In this document: positions 30,561 to 39,627 of the stretch, one piece after another
Numbering within the stretch: position 1 is the first letter of the stretch
Layout: the number at the start of each line of letters is the position of its first letter
Origin: Jeotgalicoccus psychrophilus DSM 19085
Lineage (GTDB): Bacteria; Bacillota; Bacilli; Staphylococcales; Salinicoccaceae
Assembly (NCBI RefSeq): GCF_000425845.1
Contig: NZ_KE384464.1
Span: 180,970-244,969 of the forward strand
DNA: 64,000 nt
Reading direction: 5' to 3'
Program-made: the position numbers and the translations under genes
Notes under the pieces: generated by a model
The model's input: only the letters and a program-made list of their open reading frames with translations
The model's database searches: none
Told to the model about the DNA's origin: nothing

Positions 30561-31184
30561 GTGAAAAAAGACATTGCTGCAAGTATCGGTATAGTCATAT
30601 TCGGTATCATCCTCCTGTTTTTTACGACAAACGGGTTTACTGCATTTACAATGGAACAGCAGCGAATCCAGGATTTGCAAACACAGCCGCCTGAGTTTCC
30701 GGACATTGAAGTGGTCGATCAGACAGGGGAGTCATTTAACTTTAAAGATTTTGAAGGAAAGCATGTATTAATGACATTCATCTATACGTCATGTGCTGCG
30801 GCTTGCCCTGAAATGACGACGAATATGAAGTACGTATACGAGAAGACAGACGATAAATACTTCGAAGAAGACCTGATATTTTTAAGCGTGTCATTTGATA
30901 TGGAGCGAGATACAGTTGAAGTACTGGACCGTTATGCTGAATATTTCAACGCAGATCCCGCATCGTGGAAAATGCTAAGAGTACTTGATGATAATGACCT
31001 TGAAATACTGCTTGATACTTACGGAGTTACAGTAATACCTGAAGGTGATACTGATTATCAGCATAATACGTCATTTTATATTTTAAATCCTGAAGGGCAA
31101 TTAACAGAAGTCCTTAATTTTAAAGAGCCGGATATCGCAGCGGAAATTTTGACGGAACATCTTGAAGAACAGGAGGAAAAGTAA
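30561..31184 (+). CDS. SCO1/SenC copper chaperone for the oxidase
   Basis: Sco proteins insert copper into the CuA site of subunit II. The 207-residue protein, from GTG 30561 (9 bp after AAGGAGG), has one membrane anchor (about 8-27) and a thioredoxin-like domain with the copper-binding Cys78-x3-Cys82 (TSCAAACPEM) and a His in DTDYQHNTSF. An ATG at 30552 directly abuts the ribosome-binding site and is unlikely to be used. The gene overlaps the next by one base. Confidence 0.9.
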   Translation: MKKDIAASIGIVIFGIILLFFTTNGFTAFTMEQQRIQDLQTQPPEFPDIEVVDQTGESFNFKDFEGKHVLMTFIYTSCAAACPEMTTNMKYVYEKTDDKYFEEDLIFLSVSFDMERDTVEVLDRYAEYFNADPASWKMLRVLDDNDLEILLDTYGVTVIPEGDTDYQHNTSFYILNPEGQLTEVLNFKEPDIAAEILTEHLEEQEEK

Positions 31185-31756
31185 TGAGACAATTTTACTA
31201 TGGTCTGGCACTCCTTCTGTTTCTCGCACTGCCGCCTGTCCGTCATCTCATGGAATCTATTATGGCGATGCACATGCACATGCAGATGATGCTGCTGTTC
31301 GTTTCAGGACTTCTCATGTCTCCTTTTATACAGAAGAAAATCCCCGGGGTGTTTGCAAAGTTTAACAAAACGGGGTATCCGGGGCTGCTGCTGTTTTTAA
31401 TTATTCTCTTTTACTGGATGCTGCCGAGAACGATGGATGAATCATTGGAAATATGGTCAGTGGAACTGTTCAAGTTTATATCGCTGCCGTTTCTGGCCGG
31501 AGTACCTCTCAGGGACAGCTGGCCGAAACTGCGTGAAGCGGCACAGGTTTCATTCTTTCTCATACTTGGTGTTATCTTTTCAGCTTTAAGCTATTTGTAT
31601 GTCTTTTCGGAAAGTACGCTGTGCAACAACTATTTAATGACAGATCAGAAAACTGTAGGTTACGGTTTTATGTTTCTGGCAGTAAGTATACTGATTTACG
31701 TATTGCTGATGCTGTTTACCGATCAGCGGCAGTATTTTGAACAGGATAGCGGGTAG
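31184..31756 (+). CDS. Polytopic membrane protein of the oxidase operon, Met/His-rich
   Basis: The 190-residue protein is not recognised. It has about five to six membrane helices and a cluster of His and Met, MESIMAMHMHMQMM, at about residues 22-35, suggestive of Cu(I) handling. Other notable residues are a lone Cys in STLCNNY and a second basic cluster near the C-terminus. It starts in the TAATG overlap with the Sco-like gene, so it is translationally coupled and probably acts in oxidase copper loading or assembly. CtaG-like function is a possibility, without sequence proof. Confidence 0.75.
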   Translation: MRQFYYGLALLLFLALPPVRHLMESIMAMHMHMQMMLLFVSGLLMSPFIQKKIPGVFAKFNKTGYPGLLLFLIILFYWMLPRTMDESLEIWSVELFKFISLPFLAGVPLRDSWPKLREAAQVSFFLILGVIFSALSYLYVFSESTLCNNYLMTDQKTVGYGFMFLAVSILIYVLLMLFTDQRQYFEQDSG

Positions 31757-32442
31757 TTATTTTAAAGTAATATAATTATTAATTTTTACTGTATTGAGAA
31801 TAATATAGCCCTCTTTATTTTCATACATTAAACCCAGCTTTTTAAACAGTGAAATATTACGGCTGACTGTTTCCCTTGATAAACCGATCATGCTGCCGAT
31901 ATCCTGTTTGGTTACACGAAGTGTAATAAGTGAATTGTCCTCGTCTATATCCTTACCGTAACTGACGGCGAGTCTTAAAATAGATTTCAGCAGCTGTTCA
32001 TCGGCAGGGTGGAGAATTTTATCATATAGACGGTTTTGCAGGTCGACAATCATCGAACCTAAATATTTAAACATTTTATCATTATATCACTATGGTTTTT
32101 CAGCAGTGTTTCGAAATCTGCTTTTCCAATCATGAGTACTTTGATTTCATTCATCGACACAGCATTGGCGGGATAAGGATCATCACGGAAGATTGCATGA
32201 TGGGGAACCATTTCCCCGGCGCCGAAAAAATTGACAATCTGTTCACGTCCATCAGCGCTGTATCGGTATACTTTTATGTTGCCATCGATTATAAAAAAGA
32301 AATATTCCATTTGATCGTGCTGATAAAATAAATGATTGGATTTATGGAAATGTCTGATATGAGTAATTTTAGCAATTTCCTGCTGTTCCTCATCAGTCAG
32401 CGTGTTAAATATAGTGATTTGAGAGATTAAGTCTTTAAGCAT
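31757..32442 (-). pseudogene. Crp/Fnr family regulator split by a frameshift
   Basis: Two overlapping frames encode the two halves of one Crp-family protein. The upstream frame (32442-32059) gives the cyclic-nucleotide-binding-like domain (127 residues, ending prematurely after IMIKCLNI). The downstream frame (32074-31757, 105 residues) gives the dimerisation helix and winged-helix domain with the recognition helix LSRETVSRNISLF. The shift lies in a run of four T (A on the coding strand) at 32074-32077; one extra base joins the halves as IMIK-MFKYLG. No N-terminal Fe-S cysteines are present, so it resembles ArcR/Flp rather than FNR. It is convergent with the oxidase operon. A true mutation, a phase-variable tract, or a sequencing error are all possible. 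Confidence 0.75.
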
Positions 32443-32480
32443 AGATTTCTACCCCCCTTGTTCCTTCCAGTATAATACAA

Positions 32481-32525
32481 AAAAACGTCCCGTATATGCT
32501 GTTTTCAGCTGTACGGGACGTTTTT
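32481..32525. terminator. Terminator of yjbH
   Basis: AAAAACGTCCCGTA (32481-32494) pairs with TACGGGACGTTTTT (32512-32525), with further partial pairing in the loop, and is symmetric for both strands. Confidence 0.85.
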
Positions 32526-32529
32526 AAAT

Positions 32530-33330
32530 TTATATTTTAGTCTGCAGCGGAATTGAAGATTGTTTAAGCTGATAAAAAGACTGATTGTTTAAGTTGACTT
32601 CATCTATCAGGCGCTGCAGGCGCAGCTTCTTCAGTTCATTCAGCAGTAATCCAGCACGCCATTCGAAAATAGTTTTCAATTCATCAAAACTGACGAGTTC
32701 GTGTGCCCTGATGTAGTCGATAATACTTGGAAGCTGTCTTTTTTCTATTTCAATACCAATCAGCTCATTAATAATATAAGTGTAGATGTGATACGGATAA
32801 CAGCCGTCGACTTTAACGCCTTGTGATTTCACATCGCCCGAGAAAAAGACCATGGCAGGCAGATTTTCGATATCCATTTCCCTGAAGACAGATAAATCGT
32901 ACTTCAGCATTGCATCGAGTGTCGGCGAGTGCAGGTCCTCATGGAATGAATTTAAATCGATTCCCGCGAGTCTCGCACTCTCATCTATCATATCTTTAGT
33001 ACAGATTGTATTAACCGGGTTAATCCGGTTAAATATATATCTGATAAAAGCACGGGCCTTTGACTGCCCTTGGATTTCCGCGGCTTTATAAGCAAGCGCA
33101 ACATTATCATCACTTGCCGTAGACTGAGCCTGGCATTTTGTCAGAACAGACAGCGACGGAGCCAGAATTTTTTTAATAGTAATATGTCCGCGGTATTCAA
33201 TCAGTAATTTATTGATTATGGGTTCCATAGCAATACAGTCATTTGAAAATGGATCAAAGAAATAAAAGATTTCGACTGTATGATCCGACTGCTCCAATAA
33301 CAGCAGGTCTTCACTATTATTTTTGCTCAC
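32530..33330 (-). CDS. yjbH: Spx-degradation adaptor YjbH (SpxH), DsbA-like
   Basis: YjbH delivers Spx to ClpXP, keeping Spx low without stress. The 266-residue protein starts best at GTG 33330 (6 bp after GAGGTG); a GTG nine bases upstream overlaps the ribosome-binding site. It has a thioredoxin/DsbA-like fold with FFDPFSNDC, in which only one Cys of the CxxC position is kept, as in the S. aureus protein. Other conserved stretches are LTKCQAQST, ALAYKAAE, and GCYPYHIYTYIINELIG. It heads the leftward run after the globin and CYTH genes. Confidence 0.9.
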   Translation of the reverse strand: MSKNNSEDLLLLEQSDHTVEIFYFFDPFSNDCIAMEPIINKLLIEYRGHITIKKILAPSLSVLTKCQAQSTASDDNVALAYKAAEIQGQSKARAFIRYIFNRINPVNTICTKDMIDESARLAGIDLNSFHEDLHSPTLDAMLKYDLSVFREMDIENLPAMVFFSGDVKSQGVKVDGCYPYHIYTYIINELIGIEIEKRQLPSIIDYIRAHELVSFDELKTIFEWRAGLLLNELKKLRLQRLIDEVNLNNQSFYQLKQSSIPLQTKI

Positions 33331-33362
33331 GTATTTCACCTCTGTATTTTTGTTGAAGGCAG

Positions 33363-33731
33363 TTAATATTCACTGTTTACCATATGCTTTGCAGTGAGAG
33401 TGTAGCGTGCCATCAAATACTCACGTAATTCATCTTCTATCTCGACGTCCAGTATTGCCTGGTTCATATTTTCAAGCCAGGCTTCACCAGCTGCAGGTGA
33501 GATTTTAAAAGGCATATGCCTCGCCCTGAGCATCGGATGGCCGTATTGTTCATTATATAAATTCGGTCCGCCGAGGAACTGTGTTTGAAACAGTTTCTGT
33601 TTATAAGCAGTTTCGGTAAAATCCTCGGGAAAAAGATGATTAATCCGGTCGTCATTTTTAACATAGTCATAAAATATATCTATCATCTTATGGAGCTTTT
33701 CCTCACCAATTTCTTTATATGCTAAAGGCAT
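33363..33731 (-). CDS. yjbI: Truncated globin (group II, YjbI-like)
   Basis: The 122-residue protein has the 2-over-2 globin fold with the proximal His in RARHMPFKI. The FPEDFTETAYKQKLFQTQFLGGP and YGHPMLRARH segments are typical of group II truncated hemoglobins. In Bacillus the YjbI globin supports YjbH. The gene is encoded between yjbK and yjbH on the same strand, overlapping the yjbK stop by one base. Confidence 0.9.
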   Translation of the reverse strand: MPLAYKEIGEEKLHKMIDIFYDYVKNDDRINHLFPEDFTETAYKQKLFQTQFLGGPNLYNEQYGHPMLRARHMPFKISPAAGEAWLENMNQAILDVEIEDELREYLMARYTLTAKHMVNSEY

Positions 33732-34318
33732 CAGTTAACCCCCTTTTTTTGTTTGAGTGTATTGTAAAATCGTGCGCTTTTAACAATTTCTTCTCGTCGT
33801 ACGATACCATAATTATTAAGAATTTGCGTGAATTCTGCCTTTCCTGTGCCAACATCCGGCGCCTCGAATTCGAGTTCGTAGTCGATCATGCCAAGATAAA
33901 TGCTCTTATCGAGAACGAGCAGACCGCTGTGTGAAGGTTTTTCAAAACGTTCAGTAATCAAGGAACCCTGAATAGAAAGGTTATTTGTCGTTATATTACG
34001 TTTCGTTAATTGTTCCCGTATATTTTCCGGAATGTTGTTTTCATTTATTATAATACCTTCTGAGAGATCGATATTTGTTAGTCCTGAGTATTCGTAAACG
34101 ACATGACGTTCATCGGGGATTTTAACAGTCATCAGCTGTTTTTCATCCTGCACTCTTATTCTCAGCATTAATAAATTTTGAATAAGCTGAAGCTCATTAT
34201 TATCTATGTAGTAGTTTGTTAAATGCATCGGTTTTTCGCCGGAGAAATGATCGCTCTGTATTTTACCGTATTCACTTTCCGTGAGTAAGTTTTTAAACTC
34301 TATTTCTTTTTCGAACAT
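33731..34318 (-). CDS. yjbK: CYTH-domain protein (YjbK-like)
   Basis: The 195-residue protein starts MFEKEIEFKNLL and carries the CYTH signature ExExK at its N-terminus. This motif binds triphosphates and two metal ions in thiamine triphosphatases and adenylate cyclase-like enzymes. AAGGAG lies 8 bp before ATG 34318; a second ATG three bases upstream is also possible. Its substrate in Firmicutes is unknown, possibly polyphosphate-type. It is the first gene of the yjbK-yjbI-yjbH unit and divergent from relQ. Confidence 0.85.
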   Translation of the reverse strand: MFEKEIEFKNLLTESEYGKIQSDHFSGEKPMHLTNYYIDNNELQLIQNLLMLRIRVQDEKQLMTVKIPDERHVVYEYSGLTNIDLSEGIIINENNIPENIREQLTKRNITTNNLSIQGSLITERFEKPSHSGLLVLDKSIYLGMIDYELEFEAPDVGTGKAEFTQILNNYGIVRREEIVKSARFYNTLKQKKGVN

Positions 34319-34471
34319 CATTACCACTCCTTACAGTTATTATCCTTAAATTTTTTAAACCTGTAAAGCAAACAGATTCTATATATAAGCTTTCACGGAA
34401 TATGGTAGAATAAATTACGTCAGATGTAAAAAATATCGGCCTTTACAGTGGAGTCTGGAGGATGAATTTAA

Positions 34472-35092
34472 TTGGAAGAATGGAGTATATTTTTAGCCCC
34501 GTACAGACAGGCGGTGGAAGAACTGAAAATTAAGCTTAAAGGGATTCGAAAAGACTATCAGATTACGAGTCAATCTTCACCGGTAGAATTTGTAACATCG
34601 AGAGTCAAACCCGTACAAAGTATAATAGAAAAGGCGAGTACGAGAAACATTCCTTATGATAATCTGCGTGCACAAATGTACGATATCGCGGGCATACGTA
34701 TTATGTGCCAGTTTGTTGATGATATTAATGTAATTACAGATCACATCAGGTTACGCGATGATATGAAAGTAATCGAAGAGCGGGATTACATTGAAAATAC
34801 TAAAGAGAGCGGCTACCGGTCATATCATATTATTATCGAGTATCCTGTTGAGAGTGTGAATGGCAAGATTAATATTCTTGCTGAAATTCAAATTCGTACG
34901 CTCGCGATGAATTTCTGGGCAACGATTGAACACACTCTGAATTATAAATATTCAGGAGAGTATCCACCGGAAATTAAAGACCGTCTGCAAAACGCAGCTG
35001 AAGCGGCATATTTACTTGATAAGGAAATGTCGGAAATCAGAGAAGAAGTTCAGGAAGCGCAGAAATACTTTTCCAAGAAGCGCAATATATAA
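34472..35092 (+). CDS. relQ: Small alarmone synthetase RelQ (YjbM), GTP pyrophosphokinase
   Basis: RelQ makes (p)ppGpp/pGpp from GTP or GDP and ATP without a hydrolase domain. The 206-residue protein contains the synthetase motifs EFVTSRVKPVQSI, YDIAGIRIMC and YRSYHIIIEYPVE, and the conserved IQIRTLAMNFWATIEHTLNYKY. It starts at TTG 34472 with GGAGG 10 bp upstream. The next gene nadK follows after 18 bp. Confidence 0.93.
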   Translation: MEEWSIFLAPYRQAVEELKIKLKGIRKDYQITSQSSPVEFVTSRVKPVQSIIEKASTRNIPYDNLRAQMYDIAGIRIMCQFVDDINVITDHIRLRDDMKVIEERDYIENTKESGYRSYHIIIEYPVESVNGKINILAEIQIRTLAMNFWATIEHTLNYKYSGEYPPEIKDRLQNAAEAAYLLDKEMSEIREEVQEAQKYFSKKRNI

Positions 35093-35110
35093 ACGAAATC
35101 AGGTGATGAT

Positions 35111-35905
35111 ATGAGATTTGCTATAGTTTCAAAAGGGGATACAAAATCGAATGCACTGACTGATAAGATGATGAACTACATGCTCGAGATGGATATGGTT
35201 CTCGATGAAAAGTCGCCGGAAATTGTTGTTTCTGTCGGAGGTGACGGTACATTGCTGCAGGCATTTCACCGCTATCAGCATATTGTCGGTGAAGTATCAT
35301 TTGTCGGTGTGCATACAGGACATCTTGGATTTTACGCCGACTGGGGACAGGATGAAGTTGAACGCCTGATAATGGCGCTGAAAAATGATGACTTTGAAAT
35401 CGTGGAATATCCGCTTGTTGAAGTGATGATTCATTATGACCAGGTCGGTATGGAAACAAAGTATCTCGCCTTAAATGAAGCAACGCTCCGGATGACGAAT
35501 GGCTCGACTCTCGTTATGGATGTGGATATTAGAAATCGGCATTTCGAAAGGTTCAGAGGCGATGGCCTGTGCATTTCTACACCTTCAGGTTCGACTGCTT
35601 ATAATAAGGCGCTTGGCGGCGCAATTATACATCCGTCCATCGAAGCGGTTCAGATGACTGAAATCGCATCGATAAACAACCGTGTTTTCCGGACAGTGGG
35701 CTCACCGCTCGTACTGCCGAAACACCATTTCGTCAATGTCAGACCGGTAAACAGTGAAGAATACCAGATGACAATTGACCATGTAAACTTAGTGCATAAA
35801 GGTGTAAAATCGATTCAGTTTTCAGTAGCTGAAGAAAAAATACGTTTTGCACGCTTCAGGCCATTCCCGTTCTGGCAAAGAGTGCACGATTCATTCATTT
35901 CATAA
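35111..35905 (+). CDS. nadK: NAD kinase
   Basis: NadK phosphorylates NAD to NADP. The 264-residue protein has GGDGTLLQA (about residues 44-52), the substrate-contact NEATLRM motif, and [25 protein letters not shown]. It follows relQ as in other Staphylococcaceae. The usual next gene, the pseudouridine synthase rluD, is absent; mgtE begins almost directly. Confidence 0.94.
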   Translation: MRFAIVSKGDTKSNALTDKMMNYMLEMDMVLDEKSPEIVVSVGGDGTLLQAFHRYQHIVGEVSFVGVHTGHLGFYADWGQDEVERLIMALKNDDFEIVEYPLVEVMIHYDQVGMETKYLALNEATLRMTNGSTLVMDVDIRNRHFERFRGDGLCISTPSGSTAYNKALGGAIIHPSIEAVQMTEIASINNRVFRTVGSPLVLPKHHFVNVRPVNSEEYQMTIDHVNLVHKGVKSIQFSVAEEKIRFARFRPFPFWQRVHDSFIS

Positions 35906-35926
35906 AAGTTTTTGTTGAGAGTGGGT

Positions 35927-37306
35927 ATGAGTATGTCAAGAGACGACAGAGAAATAGATTTTGAGGCAGTGAGACAGAGTCTGATTAAATATCTTGATGA
36001 AGAGAATCTTGATAGTTTCAGAGATATTTTTATGGACCTGCACAATTATGAGCAGGGTGAAATTTATCAGACACTGACAGATGAACAGCGTCACACTTTA
36101 TATAAGTTTTTAAGTCCCGGGGAAGTGTCGGATTTTTTCGATCTGCTTGAACTTGAAGCGGATGAGTATGAAGAATTGCTGGATAAAATTGATGCCCGTT
36201 ATGCGGCTCATATTATCGGCGCGATGCAGTATGATAACGCCGTGGATATTTTAAATGAAATATCACGCGAAAAAATGACGACTTACTTACCGCTGATGGA
36301 CAAGGAAGATGCAGCGGAAATACGCAGCCTGATGAACTACGAAGAAGATACTGCCGGCGGTATTATGACGACGGAAATTGTCAGTATAAACAGCCAGATG
36401 ACTGTGCGTGAAGCTATGCGCTATTTAAAAGAAATGGCGACGGAGTCAGAAATGATTTATTATCTGTTTGTTACCGATTCGGACAATCGTCTTGCTGGTA
36501 TTATTTCACTCAGGGAACTGATTGTTGCCGATGATGATGAATACATCGGTGATGTGATGACTGAACGCGTCGTGTCAGTACGTGTATCAGATGACCAGGA
36601 AGAAGTCGCGCAAATTGTGCGTGATTACGATTTCCTGGCAGTACCAGTTGTTGATTTCCAAGATCATTTAGTCGGTATCATTACAGCCGACGATATTATG
36701 GATGTTATTCATGAAGAAGCCGGAGAAGACTACTCGAGGCTTGCCGGTATGAGTGATAACGAAAGTACATCCGATACTGCAATGGAAACGGCGAAAAAAC
36801 GTCTGCCTTGGCTGATCGGACTAACGTTTATGGGTATGATCACAGCGTGGATGCTGTCGTTCTTTGAAGATACACTGGCGCGCGTTGTGCTGCTCAGTGC
36901 ATTTATTCCTGTTATTAGCGGGATGGCGGGGAACACTGGTACGCAGTCGCTCGCTGTTGCAATACGCGGTATTTCGACAGGCGAGATTAAAGAATCCAGC
37001 AAATTAAAACTTGCGGGACGTGAACTTGGCTCCGGATTTATTACCGGCATGGTCTGCGGTATTGTTATTTTTCTAATTATTATCGTGATGTACCGCGAAC
37101 CTGTACTCGGTATTATCGTCAGCGGCAGCCTGATTGCGTCGATGTCAGTTGCGACTATTATCGGTACAGTAGTGCCGCTGTTAATGAATAGAATGGGGAT
37201 TGACCCGGCTATTGCCAGCGGCCCGTTTATTACGACAGCAAATGATATTATCAGTCTGCTTATATACTTTGCACTGGCAAATGTATTTATGTCGAGCTTA
37301 TTATAA
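35927..37306 (+). CDS. mgtE: Magnesium transporter MgtE
   Basis: MgtE is a Mg2+ channel gated by intracellular Mg2+. The 459-residue protein has the MgtE N domain (HEAT-like, about 25-125), two CBS domains (about 130-255), the plug helix, and five transmembrane helices with the pore motif SGMAGNTGTQSLAVAIRG. The start is uncertain: ATG 35927 and ATG 35933 are both preceded by GAGAGTGGG; the longer TTG at 35912 is less likely. It lies in the relQ-nadK-mgtE run. Confidence 0.93.
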   Translation: MSMSRDDREIDFEAVRQSLIKYLDEENLDSFRDIFMDLHNYEQGEIYQTLTDEQRHTLYKFLSPGEVSDFFDLLELEADEYEELLDKIDARYAAHIIGAMQYDNAVDILNEISREKMTTYLPLMDKEDAAEIRSLMNYEEDTAGGIMTTEIVSINSQMTVREAMRYLKEMATESEMIYYLFVTDSDNRLAGIISLRELIVADDDEYIGDVMTERVVSVRVSDDQEEVAQIVRDYDFLAVPVVDFQDHLVGIITADDIMDVIHEEAGEDYSRLAGMSDNESTSDTAMETAKKRLPWLIGLTFMGMITAWMLSFFEDTLARVVLLSAFIPVISGMAGNTGTQSLAVAIRGISTGEIKESSKLKLAGRELGSGFITGMVCGIVIFLIIIVMYREPVLGIIVSGSLIASMSVATIIGTVVPLLMNRMGIDPAIASGPFITTANDIISLLIYFALANVFMSSLL

Positions 37307-37315
37307 TGATATTTC

Positions 37316-37344
37316 TTGCAATGGAGCTTAATAAAATGTAGATT
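37316..37344 (+). promoter_or_regulatory. Candidate fabI promoter
   Basis: TTGCAA (37316-37321) and TAGATT (37339-37344) are 17 bp apart; the FapR box overlaps the -10 region, fitting repression. Confidence 0.55.
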
Positions 37345-37360
37345 AGTAGTAGGTACTAAT
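37342..37360 (+). promoter_or_regulatory. FapR operator of fabI
   Basis: ATTAGTAGTAGGTACTAAT, read on the opposite strand as ATTAGTACCTACTACTAAT, matches the FapR palindrome at nearly every position. The site lies 29 bp upstream of the fabI start. Confidence 0.92.
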
Positions 37361-37388
37361 ACTAGGGATGAATTAGGAGGATTTCTGA

Positions 37389-38156
37389 ATGGATTTATCA
37401 GGTAAAACATATGTAATTATGGGTGTAGCAAATAAAAGAAGTATCGCCTGGGGTGCAGCGCGTGCGCTGGATAAGATGGGTGCAAAACTTGTATTCACAA
37501 TTCTAGGCGAACGTTTCCGTAAAGAGCTGGATAAGCTTCTTGATGACCTTGAAGGCGAGCACGATATTATCGTTGAGTGTGACGTAACAAGTGATGAAGA
37601 TGTAGCTAAAGCATTTAAAGAAATCGGTGAAAAAACAAATGGCATCGACGGTGTTCTTCACGCAATCGCATTTGCAGATAAAAATGAATTAACTGGCGGA
37701 TACAGCGAAACTTCACGTGACGGGTTCAAAATGGCACTCGATATCAGTGCTTACTCATTAACGATTGTTTCTAAGTATGCAAAAGAAATTATGAATGAAA
37801 ACGGCAGCATCGTAACGATGACTTACCTTGGCGGCGAACGTGCAATGCCTAACTACAACGTTATGGGTGTAGCAAAAGCAGCGCTTGACGCTAGTGTACG
37901 TTACCTGGCTTACGATCTTGGCGAGCAGGGAATTCGTGTAAATGCGGTTTCTGCAGGTCCTATCCGTACGCTCAGCTCATCAGCTGTTGGTGAATTCAAA
38001 TCAATCCTTAAAGAAATCGCAGAACGTGCACCGTTAAAACGCAACGTTGACCAGCTTGAAGTTGGTAACACGGTAGCATTCCTGTTAAGCGATCTGTCTA
38101 GCGGTATTACTGGCGAAGTACTTCACGTCGACAGTGGTTACCACATTATGGCATAA
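37389..38156 (+). CDS. fabI: Enoyl-ACP reductase FabI
   Basis: FabI catalyses the final reduction in each round of fatty acid elongation and is the triclosan target. The 255 residues match the S. aureus protein in length. They show the nucleotide-binding GVANKRSIAWG (15-25) and the active-site Tyr146, Tyr156 and Lys163 in TYLGG and NYNVMGVAKA. GGAGG lies 8 bp before the ATG. Controlled by FapR and ended by a terminator shared with the convergent yjcG. Confidence 0.96.
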   Translation: MDLSGKTYVIMGVANKRSIAWGAARALDKMGAKLVFTILGERFRKELDKLLDDLEGEHDIIVECDVTSDEDVAKAFKEIGEKTNGIDGVLHAIAFADKNELTGGYSETSRDGFKMALDISAYSLTIVSKYAKEIMNENGSIVTMTYLGGERAMPNYNVMGVAKAALDASVRYLAYDLGEQGIRVNAVSAGPIRTLSSSAVGEFKSILKEIAERAPLKRNVDQLEVGNTVAFLLSDLSSGITGEVLHVDSGYHIMA

Positions 38157-38158
38157 TA

Positions 38159-38188
38159 AAAAAACTCCCTTTCGGGAGTTTTTTTATT
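38159..38188. terminator. Bidirectional terminator fabI/yjcG
   Basis: AACTCCC (38163-38169) pairs with GGGAGTT (38174-38180), flanked by A and T runs. Confidence 0.88.
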
Positions 38189-38693
38189 GGCCTAATTTAA
38201 ATGTATCTGTAACGTGCCAGATGCCGTTTTCAAGCTGCACACATAAACTGATTTTATCAAGTGTTTCAGAATGTTCGATACCAATCATTTGTAAATGGCT
38301 GAGTGTATCTTCAAATTTTTGAGCTGTTTCTTCCTGCGCAAGAGTAAAGTGGGGTACAAACGGATGTGAAGCTTCGCCGTAAAAGTTACCTTCATTAAAT
38401 GCGTCATGAATTGAATTTAAAGTTTCGTTAGGTTCAACTTTAAAGTAAACAACTTGTTTTTTTGGAGCAAAACTTGAAACTTTCTTAATTTCAATCTCAG
38501 TGGGCTTATGTTTTGAAGCCACACTCTTAACAAATTCTTCAATTTGAGGTTTTTCATGTTCTTCTGCTTCAAAAGCTTCTTTTACTGTAATATGCGGTGC
38601 GATATATGAATATCTAGCATCATAACGCTTACGATATTGGTTCACAGTATCCTGAAGTTTTTTAGATGGAAATAATGCTATTCCAAATTTCAT
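38184..38693 (-). CDS. yjcG: YjcG-like 2H phosphoesterase (2'-5' RNA ligase superfamily)
   Basis: The 169-residue protein has the two HxT motifs of the 2H superfamily, HITVKEAF (about residue 34) and HFTLAQ (about residue 117), spaced as usual. Such enzymes act on 2',3'-cyclic or 2'-5' nucleotide linkages; the true substrate of YjcG is unknown. The neighbour upstream is a YjcH-like esterase, as in Bacillus. A clear GGGAGGCA lies before the start. Confidence 0.87.
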   Translation of the reverse strand: MKFGIALFPSKKLQDTVNQYRKRYDARYSYIAPHITVKEAFEAEEHEKPQIEEFVKSVASKHKPTEIEIKKVSSFAPKKQVVYFKVEPNETLNSIHDAFNEGNFYGEASHPFVPHFTLAQEETAQKFEDTLSHLQMIGIEHSETLDKISLCVQLENGIWHVTDTFKLGQ

Positions 38694-38759
38694 TTAAAAT
38701 GCCTCCCTAAACGATTTGTTTCAAGTATATCATTATACGAAAAAAATTGTATACGTTTT

Positions 38760-39485
38760 CTATCTAAAAAAATGTTCGAGTACATTTTTTAGTTCCGGTT
38801 TCCATGTTTTCCAAATATGACCGCCTTCAAGTTCACGGTATGTGTATTCAAGAGGTTCATTTTCAAGCACGGCATTCAGCTCCCGGTTCGGTGTGAGAAA
38901 GTCAGCCTGCTGTCCCATAATAGTTTTAAAATCGTCTTCTTCCAGTCCGATTGTATGGTAAATATTTAAATTAATCAGACTCATGCTGTTTTTAAAACGG
39001 CTGATAAACTGCTCGTCGACGAAAGGGCTGAAAGCAAGTACCTGGCTGAACGTATTCGGATATGTCAGTGCAACTGACAGAGCGAAGCTGCCGGCGAGAC
39101 TCTCGCCCATTAAAAGACGGCTGTTTGCCATTTTTAAAGTTTTAAAGTTATTGTCAATAAAACTGTTAAGCTCACGCCCGACAAAAGTGACGAACTTTTC
39201 ATGCTGTTCTCCGTTCGGGCTGAAGTAATGATTGCGCCATTCAACTGAAGGATATGGTACACCGACAATGATTGCCCGTTCCAGTTCATCATCAGTTTCC
39301 ATCTTTTCAATTAATCGCTCAAGCTGTCCGTACTTAAAGAAATCCTGCGAATCGAAAGTAATAATAACATTATATTTATAAAGATCAGAATACGATTTAG
39401 GCAGGTAATATTGTATTTCGAATGATTCACCGCAAACCTCCGAGTCAAGGGATGTGGTATGTACTTTTCCTGGTGTTTTATCCAT
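38760..39485 (-). CDS. YjcH-like esterase (alpha/beta hydrolase, enterochelin-esterase type)
   Basis: The 241-residue protein has the nucleophile elbow GESLAGSF with Ser, a central IVGVPYPSVEWRNHYFSP segment, and a C-terminal His in GGHIWKTW. This resembles the esterase D/Fes family. No signal peptide is present, so it should be cytoplasmic. The name YjcH rests on synteny with the adjacent yjcG-like gene. Confidence 0.82.
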   Translation of the reverse strand: MDKTPGKVHTTSLDSEVCGESFEIQYYLPKSYSDLYKYNVIITFDSQDFFKYGQLERLIEKMETDDELERAIIVGVPYPSVEWRNHYFSPNGEQHEKFVTFVGRELNSFIDNNFKTLKMANSRLLMGESLAGSFALSVALTYPNTFSQVLAFSPFVDEQFISRFKNSMSLINLNIYHTIGLEEDDFKTIMGQQADFLTPNRELNAVLENEPLEYTYRELEGGHIWKTWKPELKNVLEHFFR

Positions 39486-39627
39486 ATTAACGCCTCCTTA
39501 CATAGTATATTACCAATTTGACGCGCGAGATAACATGTATTTCTGAATATGCTGTTTATATAGTATGAAATTACAGGCGGTAATGATACAATATGAACAA
39601 AATAATATATTTTAGAGGTGCCACCTT

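Noticed and set aside
36730-37410. A 226-residue open frame antisense to mgtE and the fabI leader
   Set aside because: It overlaps the mgtE membrane domain and the FapR-controlled promoter; the product looks like a shadow of hydrophobic codons.
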